From positions 408,193-472,192 of the forward strand of contig JAKJHU010000230.1 of assembly GCA_022316685.1 (NCBI GenBank): DNA of 64,000 nt, written 5' to 3'. A model generated the notes under the pieces. That model was not told the DNA's origin and searched no databases. It saw only the letters and a list, made by a program, of their open reading frames with translations. This DNA is from Progne subis subis. Lineage: Eukaryota; Chordata; Aves; Passeriformes; Hirundinidae. Each line of letters starts with the position of its first letter. Position 1 is the stretch's first letter. Shown here in pieces: positions 10,726-22,490 of this stretch. The position numbers and the translations under genes were made by a program.

Positions 10726-11541
10726 TAAGAATAATCCAACAATACAAAAAGTGCATTTTTTATGGAGTGTTCCTCATTCCTGGAATTTGAAAGTCAAAGT
10801 GGCTTTTTCAATGAAGTCTTTGAATTTCTTTGGTAAAAATATCAGGCTTTAATTCCATTTTCTTGTCTTCCATGGGGAAAACAGGCTTTAAAACATCTTG
10901 ATTGTGCCTGGCAGCCTCAATTTACACAAACTCTTTGTCGCGAAGCTCGTTGTCACCTGCCTGCCTGAATTTTGGGCATTATATTTTATTTTTATTGTGG
11001 AAAACTGGAAAAGAATTCATGGAGAGGGATTGAAAAATTCAGCAAAAGACTGAAAATTAATTAAATTCGAATGAATTAAAATATGTGTGTTTAGCAAATA
11101 TGGGGTTTTTTTAACAGAAAACCAACTTGAAATTCCAAGTGTGTCCTGAAAATAATCCCTGGCTCACTTTCTACTGGAACACATTAGTTCAGACTAATTT
11201 TAGGCTGGCTCCTGGGCTGGCTCTGGGATCCAGAGTGAAAACCTGCTGCCCAGCACGATCCTGGACACGGGAATCAAGCTCCTGCTTCCCAACTTCCTTT
11301 TGGAAGAACCTCTCCCTGCCCCTTTCCCATCTGGCTCGCCCAGGGAGAAAACTTGGATACTCCGAGACATCCTGTTGTTGGTTTCACTGCCTGAGAAAAA
11401 TGGGATTAGGCAAGGAGTAGAATTAAGATATTTTATGGGACCACTGGGATCTGGGATTTGCTGTGGGGATTTGTTAATTGAAGTAGGTTGGATGAAATTG
11501 TTCCGTGTGTTTTTCTCTGTGTGAGAGAAATAAAGGGAAAG
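10726..11541. other. No gene seen; AT-rich unique DNA
   Basis: The part from 10740 to 11120 is distinctly A/T rich with long T and A/T runs. No reading frame of note and no transposon recognised. Confidence 0.5.
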
Positions 11542-11954
11542 GTGGTGTGTCACCCTGGTGTTTCTGAGTTTTTTAAAGCCTTTTGATTGTTCATAAAATG
11601 GAGTCAGACTTTTTAGCTACTGTACAATATTAGGAGCAGTTTCTACCTTTTTCTCACACATGTAACATAAACAAATCCTTTGATTTTCATTCTCTGTCCT
11701 TTGTTTGCACATTTCTAACCTGAAAACAATTGTAACTGACAGTTGGTCTGGCCATTGGGCTGGGAGGTGAAAACTCCAGAAGCCAATCCACAGCCAGACC
11801 CACAAATGAATAAAAAGTAAGAAATAAACAGGCAGAGGGCTCTCGGCCTTGTTCTCCGCCTTGGCTCAGCCTTGAGCTGGCTCGGAGGAACTCTCTGCCC
11901 TGCGAAATCTCTCGTCTCCGTGTGATTGCTTTGCATATCCCGATCACAGTGGTG
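11542..11954 (-). mobile_element. Solo LTR, family A copy 2 (6-bp TSD GTGGTG)
   Basis: The LTR runs 11548-11948 (401 bp) in minus orientation: TGTCACCCTGG at the left and GATCACA at the right give TG...CA ends in sense. The direct repeat GTGGTG lies at 11542-11547 and 11949-11954. It aligns along its whole length with copies 1 and 3. The AATAAA of copy 1 reads AACAAA here. No internal retroviral region. Confidence 0.92.
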
Positions 11955-12094
11955 TGAAAAGCTAATATTCCCCAAAATATTCCTGCCCAGGATTCTGTGT
12001 CTGCTTGGTGCCTTTCCCTGGAATTCTCCCTCGTTTACGGTGTTTTTGTGCCTCACGAGGCGTCGTTCTCTCACAGCATCATCGTTCCTCCCGT

Positions 12095-12312
12095 CCATTG
12101 AATGTTGGGAAGAAATCCCTCCCTGGGAAGGTGCTGAGGGACTGGAATGGAATTCCCAGAGCAGCTGTGCCTGCCCCTGGATCCCTGGAAGTGTCCATGG
12201 CCAGGATGGACGCTGGGGCTTGGAGCAGCCTGGGACAGTGGGAGGTGTTCCTGCCCATGGGAATAGGATGATCCTGTAAATCCCTTCCAACCCCAAACTA
12301 TTCCGTGACCAA
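12095..12312 (+). mobile_element. CR1 LINE 3' fragment, diverged
   Basis: From gggaagaaatccctccctgg through ctgcccctggatccctgg and ggagcagcctgggacagtg to the tip cccttccaaccccaaactatt. It carries more substitutions than neighbouring copies, which suggests greater age. Confidence 0.83.
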
Positions 12313-14518
12313 ACAACACCTTGTGCCATAATGTCCCTGCATCCCACACATCTGTTCCCATTTTTAAGGCTGGGCTTTCAATAATTTCTTCTTGCCAAGC
12401 CCAGTAAAACTGCTCAGGATCATCTTCCAGGAAGGGGGAGAAAATGAGACTTTTATTCAATAGGAATTTCTGCTTCCCAGGGCTTCCTCTCTTGCTGACA
12501 GCTCTGTAATTCCCCATCATTTTTCCAGGGAAGTGCTGTGCTTTCTGTTTCCCAGCCACTCAAGGCTCACAGATTCCTGATGCTGGCTCCTCCTCATGCC
12601 AGGGATTTCCTCAGATCCTGATGGTTCGGAAATCCTTCATTTGCCAGAAATCCTCCATTGTTAGAAATCAATAATCCGTTAGGAATCCACAATTTGTTAG
12701 AAGCCCCTAATTTGTCAGAAATCCATAATCTGTCAGAAATCTTCTTCACCTGTGTTTTCCACCTTGGCTTTTCCTTGGGAATATTGGCTCCGAGTTAACT
12801 CTCGCTCTGTGAACACACAAAATTCATTCCCATAGATCTGACACCTCCGTGGGATTTCCTCCATTCCTGCTTGGAAAAGCACCACTTTTACTCCTCCGAT
12901 TTGTTTTTACTGCCTTCATCCCTCGCCACTCAACATTCCCATGGATTCCTGGGCTTTCCCTGCTCCAACCCACTCATCCTTAGTTCTGTCCTGGCCCCCA
13001 CAATGTGCACGAGCCCTCTTTGAGGTTCTGGGCACTGAGAGCTTCATTTTGCATCCAGAGGTTGCATCCAGACCTTTCTTTGGAATCTTGTGGCTCTCCA
13101 TTGCACTTTCAATGGAGTCTCCATCTCTATTCCCAATTTTCTTCCTAGAAAACTCCCCCAGCCACCTCCAGCTGCTGGACTCTGGATCTCCTGAGATCCA
13201 TTGTTTCTTTGCTGCTGTTCTCACAGCTCCTTCTTCTTGGACTACTGAACTCTTCATCCCAATTTTCTCCCAGTTTGTCACTTGTCCCTCACTAGGAACT
13301 GGGCAAAAGGCCCAGCCAAGCCACCCCAACCTTTCTCCAAATCCCATCCAAAGCCAAATTCACCTGCTCCAGGCACTTATCCCCCTGAATTCCGTGTCCG
13401 AGAGTTTTCCATGTCCCATCAGATATTCTTGGGAAAACTCCTTTGTCCCTCTTTCTTTTTTAAGTGGTTTTTAGGAGCTGGTCAAAGTGAAATTGGTGTC
13501 ATTTTCCCAGCTCTGTTTTTAACCTGATGTTCAACAATCTCTTACCCTTTTTTTTTTTTTTTTAGGAATCATGGATCTCTCTCCTGGATGAACCTCCACG
13601 TTGATTCCTGCCTTTCTTTCCAGCAGTGCTGCTCTAAATTTGTCCTCCCAATGATTTTTGGCCATGTCAGGTTTTGAAGGAATGATCTCCCCGCTGGATA
13701 ATCCAAATCCTGCTCTCCATCCTGTCCCCGAGCTACAGAAACCCAGCAGAAACTGATGTTTGAAGGAATTAATCCCTAAAACTTCTCTTCCTCTTCTTAT
13801 TTTGTGTTTGTTTTGGTTTTGTTGTTGTTTGCTTTGTAACCACCAACAGCACAAAAAGAGGCCTGGATTATCCCACCGAAATTCCTGCAATAAAAGCTCC
13901 CTAATCTCAGCCCTTTGCTCCTTCCCAATTAGTAGATTCTTAATTTAGGGGGAAAACAGCTCCTTCTGCTTCTTGCTTAAATTCTTGGATGCTTAAAAGC
14001 AAAATCTGGTTCCAAACTGGAATGGTTTCCTCCCGCTGTGGATTTTCCAGCTGGTTTTTACAGAGCTGCACGTGGGGCCGGGCTCTGGCTCTGCTGTGGG
14101 CAGGGGAACATCCCTGAAATCCTTCATTTGAGGATAATAATCCTGCAAGCGAGGATCCCAGGCCTCAGGAAAGGCAAAAGGAGCTCAGTTTCACCAGGAA
14201 TTTCCTCTTGCTCAGGGTTATGGCTTTGGCCAAGCCAAATTTCTATTTCCAGATTAAGAAATCTGGTGATTTTTCTGGATTTTTCGTCTGTTAAACAGAA
14301 CCAGAACAAGAATGTCCCCTCAGAGGACGCCTGGGTGTCCCTTTGTCACCTCTCTCTCCCTCTGGGATTATGTTTGGTCCCTTTTCCATTCTTACACTGC
14401 TCACAGTATTTGTAAATATTTTAATATTTGTTTATTGTGGAATCCTTCACTTCTCTTTTCGCCCTCTTTATTTTTTTTCCCCGCTTCCGTATTCTTGGAA
14501 CCAGGCCGAGAGGATAAG
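12313..14518. other. No gene seen; degenerate short tandem repeat within
   Basis: About 2.2 kb with one degenerate array (12640-12745) and a T-run near 13547-13564. Frames of 119-177 codons occur on both strands around 12900-13900 but overlap in opposite directions and show no recognised family or splice context. Confidence 0.5.
12640..12745. repeat. Degenerate ~19-bp tandem repeat
   Basis: Five or so repeats of a unit like gttagaaatccataatct: cagaaatcctccattgtt, agaaatcaataatccgtt, aggaatccacaatttgtt, agaagcccctaatttgtc and agaaatccataatctgtc follow one another. Confidence 0.75.
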
Positions 14519-14580
14519 GAATCAAAGAACGGTTTGGGTTGGAAGGGTCATTAAAGATCATCCCATTCCAACCCCAAATA
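14519..14580 (-). mobile_element. CR1 3' tip, short remnant
   Basis: gaatcaaagaacggtttggg followed by ttggaagggtcattaaagatc and cattccaacccc is the reversed CR1 tip. The sequence after about 14580 no longer matches. Confidence 0.6.
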
Positions 14581-14769
14581 CAACCACCTGCTCGGAACTG
14601 GGGCTGAATTTAATCCCTGCCCTTCACAATCACCTCCAAAACGCTTCAAGCAAAGTATTCCTCGCTTTGGGGTTGCGCTTGGACCTCATTCCTATGGAAA
14701 TATGGAATATCTGATGGAATTTTAAGGACAGGCTTCTCAACGGGGCCTGTAGGGCGCAGGGTGGGGGGG

Positions 14770-14975
14770 TTCAATTAAAAGCGAATTCAGAGCAGATATA
14801 AGGAAGAATTTTGTTACAGTGAGGGTGGAAGAACACTGGAAAAGATTGTCCAGAGAGGCCTGAGGATGCCTCACCCACATGGACGGAGTTTTAGGATCTT
14901 GGAGGTGTTTCTGTTTCTTACGGAGGGGAGGTTGGACTAGGAAATCCCTTCCAAACCATCCCGTGATTTCCTGAA
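14770..14975 (+). mobile_element. Old CR1 LINE 3' remnant
   Basis: The order of motifs (cagatataaggaagaatttt, acagtgagggtgg, gattgtccagagaggcctg, ggaggttggactagg, cccttccaaaccatc) follows the CR1 3' end, but substitutions are dense. It appears to be an older subfamily than most copies here. Confidence 0.65.
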
Positions 14976-15687
14976 ACTTTAGACCCTCCATGACTTTCCC
15001 TTGGTGAGGGATGGGAAGAGAGGCCTCCCCAGGCGTGTGGAATCAGGGATGTGGGTGGACCCACCTGGGAAAAGGAGAGCAGTGTGGGGAAATGGCAGCA
15101 ATTCCCGAGGCCTTGTCCATCCGCCTGAGGGACGGGGAAGTGCAGGCGTGGAAAGGGAAGCCTGTGGCCATGTGGGAATTAATTAGCATGGAAGAAAAAT
15201 TGGGAATGAGAAGGGCAGAGTGAGGGTGAGAGCTCAGACCCAGCTCTGTCCTGCTTGGGAACTTCCAACTTCATCCTAATCCTTTTCCTCCCAGGGAGCG
15301 TCTGATGTGTCCTCGATGGGAATTTCTGGTCTCAACATGGAAACACAGAGGAATCACCCAGCTGGGCATCCTGGATGCAGCGCTGGGAACGGGATGATCC
15401 CTTTGGGTGTCTGTGTTGTGTCCAGGGACCCCAGTGAGCCAGGAGTTGGATAAACCCCTCGGGAATACATCCCTGGATGAAGGAGCACAGGGGTGAGCAC
15501 TGCTGGAGGATGTCAGGATTGTCCCAGCTCAGGTTGGTGGCTGTGGTGGGGACAGGGATGTTCTCTGTGTCCCAGGAATTGGGGCGTTCCTGCTCTGCCA
15601 GTCTTGGGAGCAGCACCAGGAGGAAACCCCAAAACGGGAATTTCTGCTTCCCCATTTTCCTGCACGCTCAGCTTGGAGCTGGTTCAG
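14976..15687. other. No gene seen
   Basis: Unique-looking sequence of mixed composition. Frames are short, and nothing is recognised. Confidence 0.5.
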
Positions 15688-15965
15688 AGAATCACAGGAT
15701 CCTGGAATATCCTGAGTGAGAATGAGCCACATAGATCACCCAGTCCCACACTGTCCCTGCCCAGACCCCCAACAATCCCAGCCCGTGCATCCCTGGCAGC
15801 GCTGTCCAAAGGCTCCTGGAGCTCTGGCAGCCTCGGGGCCGTGCCCGTTCCCTGGGGAGCCTGGGCAGTGCCAGCACCCTCTGGGGAAGAACCTTTCCCT
15901 AAAATCCAACCTCAATCCCTGCTGGCACAGCTCCAGCCGCTCCCTGGGTGCTGTCAGGTCACAGG
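15688..15965 (-). mobile_element. CR1 LINE 3' fragment (second subfamily)
   Basis: Tip at the left (agagaatcacaggatcctgg). The body contains cagcgctgtccaaaggctcc, ggcagcctcggggccgtg and gggaagaacctttccctaaa. The same subfamily, almost word for word, is at 63095-63375 (minus) and 59945-60215 (plus). Confidence 0.85.
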
Positions 15966-16594
15966 AGCAGTTCCATGTTTGATCAGCCTGTTTGACATTT
16001 GGGGAATTCACCTTCCCAAGGAGGTGGGAGCAGCGGAGTCGCAAGCACTACAGGGAATTCCCTGCTGGACACGTTATCCTGTGGTCTCCCTGTGTGCTCA
16101 GATATCCCAAACTCTGGGAATATTCTGGGTTTTTTTTCCAATCACCAGAAGTTTTGGCGGATGTTAAAATGTTCTTTTTCCACCCAGTTTGCTGACAGAC
16201 AGAAGGTTCCTTTCCTTGGAGGAGAGGGGATCTCAGGAACGATTCTGCCATGGGCTACAAAACATCAAAGCCAATCTTTATTCCTACTTCTCTCCCAGAA
16301 ACCAACAGCTCTGAAATGGAATCCCTGGATGCAGAGCTGCCTCCAGGGCAGTGCAAGCTCATTATAACAAGCTAGAACAAAATAAATATTATTGGATTGG
16401 AAAATCCATTTACTTTTCTCAGCTTAATGTAAAAATGGAACAAATTAAGGGTCAACTCCCAATGTTCTAAGAACCACTTGTTTCAAAGAACAAACCCCTC
16501 CAGCTTGTTCACCTCTAATCCTCTTCGGATCAGTCCCTGTCTGCTCTGGAGTTGAGACTTCAAATTCAGCAATTTTCCTTTTCTTTCACTGGAC
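15966..16594. other. No gene seen; A/T-rich part
   Basis: Nothing recognised. The second half (16360-16460) is A/T rich. Confidence 0.5.
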
Positions 16595-17075
16595 TGGGAG
16601 CTGGGATATTCTTGGAGCTGCTGCAGAGAGCCCGGAGGAGGCAGCAGGATGAGCAGAGGGATGGAGCAGCTCTGCTGGGAGGAAAGGCTGGCAGAGCTGG
16701 CATTGTTCAGCCTGGCCAGGAGAAGCTTTGGGCTGAGCTCAGGGTGGCCTTGCAGGGCCTGAAGGAGCCCCAGGAAAGCTGGAGAGAGACAATTCCCAAG
16801 GGCTGCAGGGACAGCACACAGGGAATGGCTTCAAAGTGAAAAATGACAGGTTTAGATGATATTTTGGGCAAAATTTCCTCCCTGTGAGGGTGTTGAGGCC
16901 CTGGAATAGAATTCCCAGAGCAGCTGTGGCTGCCCCTGGATCCCTGGCAGTGCCCAAGGCCAGGTTGCAGTAACCTGGGACAGTGGGAGGTGTCCCTGCC
17001 ATGGCTGAGGTGGGATGGGAGAATCCCTAAAATCCCTTCCAACACCAACCGTTCTGTAATTCCACGATACCAGGA
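16595..17075 (+). mobile_element. CR1 LINE 3' region, long copy
   Basis: Starts near ttggagctgctgcagagagc and runs through ttgttcagcctggccagg, aagggctgcagggacagc and tggctgcccctggatccctg to the tip cccttccaacaccaaccg. The first half is the complement of the young CR1 segment at 2425-2700, 59090-59330 and 62040-62280. Confidence 0.88.
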
Positions 17076-18784
17076 AGGCAAAACCAGCCCTGAGCCAGGG
17101 TTAGAGAGTGCCTTGAAGTACAATTAACCCTCACTCATCAGCTGCTTTCAGTCTCCAAATTCCCAAGGACAATCAGGGTTTCTGTCATCCCATGGGAATG
17201 ACTTTGGCACAATATTCCCTGAGCAGAGGCCACCAGAGGAGAGGGGAAATTTCTGTCTGGAAGGTGCTTCTGGAAGGAGTATGGAGCATTATTTGGGCTG
17301 ACTTGAACAATCTTCATCTGCTCTGCCACCCTTAAATACAGTTCTAATTCAGGTCTGAGTGTGTCTTAACAAAGCCGGGCTCAGGGTGGGCTCAAGCCCT
17401 GCATAAAGCAACATTGGTTGAGTTTTTTGCACCCCAGCACCATATTCTGAGGTTTTTCTGATTCTAACATGAATTATTGAAAAGAGAAACCCCACAAAAT
17501 TATCCCAGAAATATCTGGAAAGAGGCTTCTCCATGAGAAAAGAACCCCATCCCCACCAAACTGGTGCAGAGCCCTGAATGAGGAGCCAGGAGTGTTTTCC
17601 AAAGGGCTCCACTGGTCTGGAATTCTCCCTGGGGTTTGCCAAGGTGTCCCCAAGGTGTAGGATTGGTGGCCACTTCCTGCAAGGATTGTCTCCACATTTT
17701 TGGGCTCCGGTTGCCAGTGCAGTGCCAGAGCCCCACTGCTGCCACTTCCCAGGGTCCCCTGAAGGATCAGCACCTGCAGGAGATGGTGAGGATTTTTCCA
17801 GAGGCAGATTTGGGCTGGAATTGCACCTTTTGTGTGCTCACATGGAGCCGCTTTCCCGGCAAACACCCGGAGCGGGGACGGCTCGGTGGAGCTCCTCCCT
17901 CTGCGCTCCGTGCCCGTGAACATCTCCCAGATGTCGAGCGCTGGACAAATTTAGCCCTGCACAGGGGATGTGGCATCCCAGCACGTCGACAGGGTTTTCC
18001 TGGAGGGAATGGGGAGCCTGGGATCATCCTGGAGAGAGGAGGATCCACTTGATGTTGTGCTGTGAGAACCATTCCTCACGTGACCTCTGGAGTGGTGGCG
18101 AGGGCCAGGCAGGAGCAAACAGCAGCTAGATTTGGCAGAGGCCTTGAAAACATTTCCCATTTTGTTTGACAGATGTCCATGAGATGGGAAAAAACCCTTT
18201 TCCCTGCCTCTTAGGAAACTTCAGCTGCTGGAAATCCTTCTCCAGCCCTGAAGCCGGGTGGATTTTCCAGCAATTTCTCCCAAGCAGTACACATCCGTAT
18301 CTTCATCGTTCGCTGCTGTATTTTTAATTTGTGTACCCTCGGGATCTCATTTGGAGATCCCATCACAACAACCAACCCTGGTGGTTGCTTTGAAGTTGCA
18401 CCTGGAGCTCCCAAGTCATCCCAGGAGGCAAGGCTGGGAGCTGGGAAAGAGCTGGAATGTGCAGCTCATTAGGTTAACACCGATGTTTTCGTGTTGGTGG
18501 AGACAGCAGGGAAACATCTGAAGTGCAGCAGGTACCTGGCATGGGAGCAGATTCTGCTTTCTCCATCTCACCGGAGGAATCCAGAAATGTCCCTTCCCAC
18601 TCTTTTGGCTTCTCATGGAGGCAGGATTTGCCTGGTAAAACCTGCGAGGAGTTTGAGCCTTTTCCAGCTTGATCCAGCCCAGATCCTCCGGTGTCCTGGG
18701 CTGTACCCAAAGCCCTGTGGGATCCTCCCCCTCTGCTCTGCTCTCCTGAGATCCCGCCTGGAATGGTGGGAATAATCCTGAGGC
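17076..18784. other. No gene seen; small CpG-dense patch
   Basis: About 1.7 kb without a recognised element. The section 17845-17995 has about a dozen CpGs in 150 bases, against a CpG-poor surround. Frames of 113-149 codons overlap on both strands around 17470-18070 without a recognisable family. Confidence 0.5.
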
Positions 18785-19257
18785 CTCCAGCATGAGAAGG
18801 ACGAGGAAGCTGGAGCAAATCCAGAGGAAGCCACAAGGTTCCTAAAGGCACTGGAGGACCTCCCCAGTGGATCCAGGCTGGGAGAGCTGGGAATGTTCAG
18901 CCTGGAGAGGAGGAGGTTGTGTGGAGACCTCACAGCAGACTCCAGGGTCTGAAGGGGCTACAGGGAGCATGGAAAGGGACTTTTCATCAGGAATTGGAGG
19001 GACAGGACACAGAGAATGGCTCCCAGTGCACGAGGGCAGGGCTGGATGGGAGATTGGGAATCAGGAATTGTTCCCTGGCAGGGTGCTGAGGCCCTGGCAC
19101 AGGGTGCCCAGAGCAGCTGTGGCTGCCCCTGGATCCCTGGCGGTGCCCAAGGCCAGGCTGGACACTGGGACAGTGGGAGGTGTCCCTGCCATGGCACTGT
19201 ACAGGTTCTGAGGTCCATTCCAACCCAAACCATTCCATGATTCCACGATTCTGTGAG
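18785..19257 (+). mobile_element. CR1 LINE 3' region
   Basis: Begins near gaggaagctggagcaaatcc and runs through gaatgttcagcctggagagg, gattgggaatcaggaattg and tggctgcccctggatccctg to the tip attccaacccaaaccattcc and gattccacgattctgtg. A segment before the tip (ggctgggagcagcc) is missing relative to its relatives. Confidence 0.87.
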
Positions 19258-20649
19258 CCTGGCTTTGTGTGCATGCACATCTTTGGGGTTTGGCGAGCCC
19301 AGCAGCAGGAGGGAGCCTGCAGGAATGGCCAGGGATTGTTCCTGTCAGTGAGATGGTGACAGTGACCCTGTCAGTCACTGACATCCTGAGGGTTCTCCAA
19401 GCCCATTCCATGACTGTCTCCTCCATCACAGCAGGGATATCTCCCACTCCTTTCCACTCACGTGCTCTTCAGGCGGGGCTGAATGCTAAGGAATTGCTCC
19501 TGTGGAAAATCTCCTCCAGGAGAGCAGGAATGTGAAAATTCTGCTAAAAACACTTCTTTTTTCATTAATACCTGTGGAGATTCCACAGGATGCCTTCAGG
19601 GAGCCAGGGGTTCTGCCCTGCCCTGTGTGATGCTCCCACTCTCCCTGAAATCTGCAGACTCCAGGGCTGGCCCTGGAGCATTCCCGGGTTCCTGCAGGAT
19701 GAAAGGCCCTCCACGTGGGTGAGTTATCATTATTTGTTATTATCCTCTCCCTTATCCACTTGGGAAGACAGATGTGCATTCCTTCCCCCCCCGCCTCCCT
19801 TCCCCGAGAGCTGATGAAACATGAAAATCACTTCTTAGAGGGGAAAAAAAAAAAAAGCAAACCACAAAGCCAACCACAAAGTCCACACAATTCATCGGGA
19901 GCTCGTTGGTTCCTAATCTCTGAAAGTGAGCCAGGTCAAAGAGCCACAGCTCCTCCGATAAATTGTTATTCTTAAGGATTCCATCCTTCCATGGAAAAGT
20001 ACTGGGCTGGCTCTGGGAGCTCCTCTCACCCTGGCAGCAGCATCCAGCAGTGGAAAATTGGAGAGATCCAGCTGCAGGGAGAGTGTTCAGGGCAGTATTT
20101 TTACATGCTCCGGCCCTTTCTGACTCCACACGCACTTCCCTCTGGAAAACAAGGCTGGCTGGCCCGGGGACTTCCATGGAGAAGCTGCTCCTCGGAAATG
20201 AGATGCTGCATGAAAGAAACAGGAGGGAAAGAGAGCTCGGAGTTTGTGGAGTGCACAGCTGGAGAGACGAGGGAGGTTCAAGAGGGAATGCCTGGGAATT
20301 CTCCCTCCAGCAGAGTTTAGGGGTAGAACTCCAGCTGAATTCCCTCTCCCTTTCTGAGGTGTTTATTCCTTTATTCCCACTCCCCTTGGTGACACTTAAA
20401 TCCTGGAGCCAGGGATGGCTTTCCTCTGGAGCACCCACCCTGGGGGCTGCTGAAGGGAGGAATTCCCAGCTGGAATTTCTGACAGCTGTGACAGCAACAA
20501 AATGCACCAGGACTCTGGAGCAGGTGTGGATGGTTCCACTGCTCCATGGAATCTCCAGAGAGTGATCTCCAGTGAGGCTGGGTGCAGGGAAAAGGCTCCA
20601 TCTTCTACTTTTGGCTCCTGGAGGGTTCACCTGACTGGGTGAATCAACA
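19258..20649. other. No gene assigned; long opposing open frames
   Basis: A minus-strand frame of 324 codons (20726 to 19752) begins inside the neighbouring CR1 tip and runs through this stretch. A plus-strand frame of 200 codons (19963-20565) overlaps it. The longer protein is rich in serine, has no domain I recognise, and has no visible splice or promoter context. A run of 13 A lies near 19843. Confidence 0.45.
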
Positions 20650-20856
20650 GATCCCAGAATGGTTTGGGTTGGAGAAACCTTAAATCCCATCCATCCCACC
20701 CCTGCCATGGCAGGGACACCTCCCACTGTCCCAGGCTGCTCCCAGCCCCAGTGTCCAACCTGGCCTTGGGCACTGCCAGGGATCCAGGGGCAGCCACAGC
20801 TGCTCTGGGAATTCTATTCCAGGGCCCCACCACCCTGCCAGGGAACAATTCCTGCC
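20650..20856 (-). mobile_element. CR1 LINE 3' fragment
   Basis: Tip at left (gatcccagaatggtttgggt), then ccatggcagggacacctccc, cagtgtccaacctggcct and ggggcagccacagctgctct. Truncated near ccagggaacaattcctg. Confidence 0.87.
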
Positions 20857-21330
20857 CAAAGAAAGCTCTCAGCATGCCAGGCCTGTCTGTTTTTCCAAAT
20901 ACTCCTTCCTTCAAGTTTTTGGGGTGCTTCCCTACTCCGGAATTGTCGGCATTGGCAGCAGCTCTCCCCTCTGGTGTGTTTGGAGCATCCCCAGAGCCAC
21001 TGGGGGTGAAACCTGGATGTGCTCCAAGCTCTCCTGCTAACCCAGGACACGGTTTGGATGCCAGAAGAGCTAGGGAAAAATCCAAAGGGTGCCAGAGCAG
21101 GATGCTGCCTGTTTTTCTTGTCGATTCTCTCTCGTGACAGGCACAAGGACGTGCATGGACAGGTAGAGCACAGGAAGCTCTCCTGCATTTTTAAAAACCT
21201 TGGACCACTTCAGTGGTTCTTGGGTCAAGCAGCCACCTCAGAGTGATGTTTTTGGTGAAGACTTGCCTGGATGAGTTCAATCATTCCCAAGAATAAAAAT
21301 TGTGTTGATTTCTCCACGCTACATTAATAA

Positions 21331-21385
<55 letters not shown>

Positions 21386-21754
21386 ATTTTAAAAATATTC
21401 TAGCATTTCTGCTGAGGAGCTTTGGTGTTTCCATGCTTGGATTTCTCAATGGGGTGCCATGGGGCCAGGGCCATGACTTCTGCTATTTTTCCAAGACAAA
21501 TTGCCCCCGATTGTCTCACTCCCAAAATCTGACAGATGATGTGTAGCCAGTGGAGAGATTCAGAAAACTCTTCCCTGAGGAATGTTCAGACCACAACTTC
21601 AGGAGCTCAGGAGAAGTTTGGAGGTGGCTTGGGAAATGCTGTAATGTTTGCCACAGAGGCTGAGGGCAGAAAAAAAGGAGTTGGGGCCTCCAGAAATTAA
21701 AATGGAGGGATTTTTCTAGATTAAGACAAAGGCTGGAAGAAGAATGACGGAGAT
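20857..21754. other. No gene seen; AAAT microsatellite within
   Basis: Unique-looking sequence apart from the tetranucleotide array at 21326-21387. Confidence 0.5.
21326..21387. repeat. (AAAT)n microsatellite
   Basis: About 15 tandem AAAT units, nearly perfect, beginning with one AAT variant. Confidence 0.97.
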
Positions 21755-22490
21755 TTGTCCAGCCCTGGCTCCTCAGCACAGCAGGGACAGGAGCTCCTGG
21801 AGATGAGGAAGGGCCTGGAGCATCTCCGTACCTGGGAAAGGCTGAGGGAGCTGGGGCTGGAGAGGAGCTCAGCTGGGAGGGGCCTCAGCCCTGGGTGTCC
21901 TTGTCTGTCTGTCTGTCTGTGTGTCCCTGTCTGTCTGTCTCTCTGTCTGTCCCTGTCTGTGTGTCTGTCTGTCCCTGTCTGTCCCTGTCTGTCTGTCTGT
22001 CTGTCCCTGTCTGTCCCTGTCTTTCCCTGTCTGTCTGTCTGTCCCTGTCTGTCCCTGTCTGTCTGTGTGTCCCTGTCTCTCTGTCTGTCTGTGTGTCCCT
22101 GTCTGTCTGTCTGTCCCTGTCTGTCTGTCCCTGTCTGTGTGTCCCTGTCTGTCTGTCTGTCCCTGTCTGTCTGTCCCTGTCTGTCTGTGTGTCCCTGTCT
22201 GTCTGTCCCTGTCTATCTGTCTGTCTGTCCCTGTCTATCTGTCTGTCTGTCCCTGTCTGTCTGTCTGTCTGTCTGTGTGTCCCTGTGTGCAGGGAGGGTC
22301 AGATCAGGCCCAGGCTCTGCTCCAGGCCCAGCAATGGCACCAGAGCCACGGGCAGGGGCTGAGCCCAGCAATTCCCCTGAAATTCTGCCCAGCCCTGAGC
22401 AGATTGTCCAGAGAGCCCGTGGGGGGGATCTCCTCCCTGAGGAATATTCCGGAATATCCACAGTGCCGTGCCCTGAGCTCCTCTTTATTG
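21755..22490 (+). mobile_element. CR1 LINE pol remnant split by a CTGTC-type array
   Basis: Left part (21800-21895) reads [18 protein letters not shown], matching a conserved stretch of the CR1 pol C-terminus. Right part (22300-22490) reads [12 protein letters not shown] and NIPEYPQC, matching the later part of the same region but in another frame. A 390-base tandem array (21898-22290) lies between. The element is a decayed copy whose middle has been replaced or expanded. Confidence 0.7.
21898..22290. repeat. CTGTCTGTCC-type minisatellite
   Basis: Composed only of the words ctgt, ctgtccctgt and ctgtgtgtccctgt in irregular order, about 390 bases. The strand is a pure alternation of pyrimidine-rich ctgt units with no A except in two ctatctgt units near 22213 and 22235. 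The long S/V/C/L/P open frames here are an effect of the array. Confidence 0.97.
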
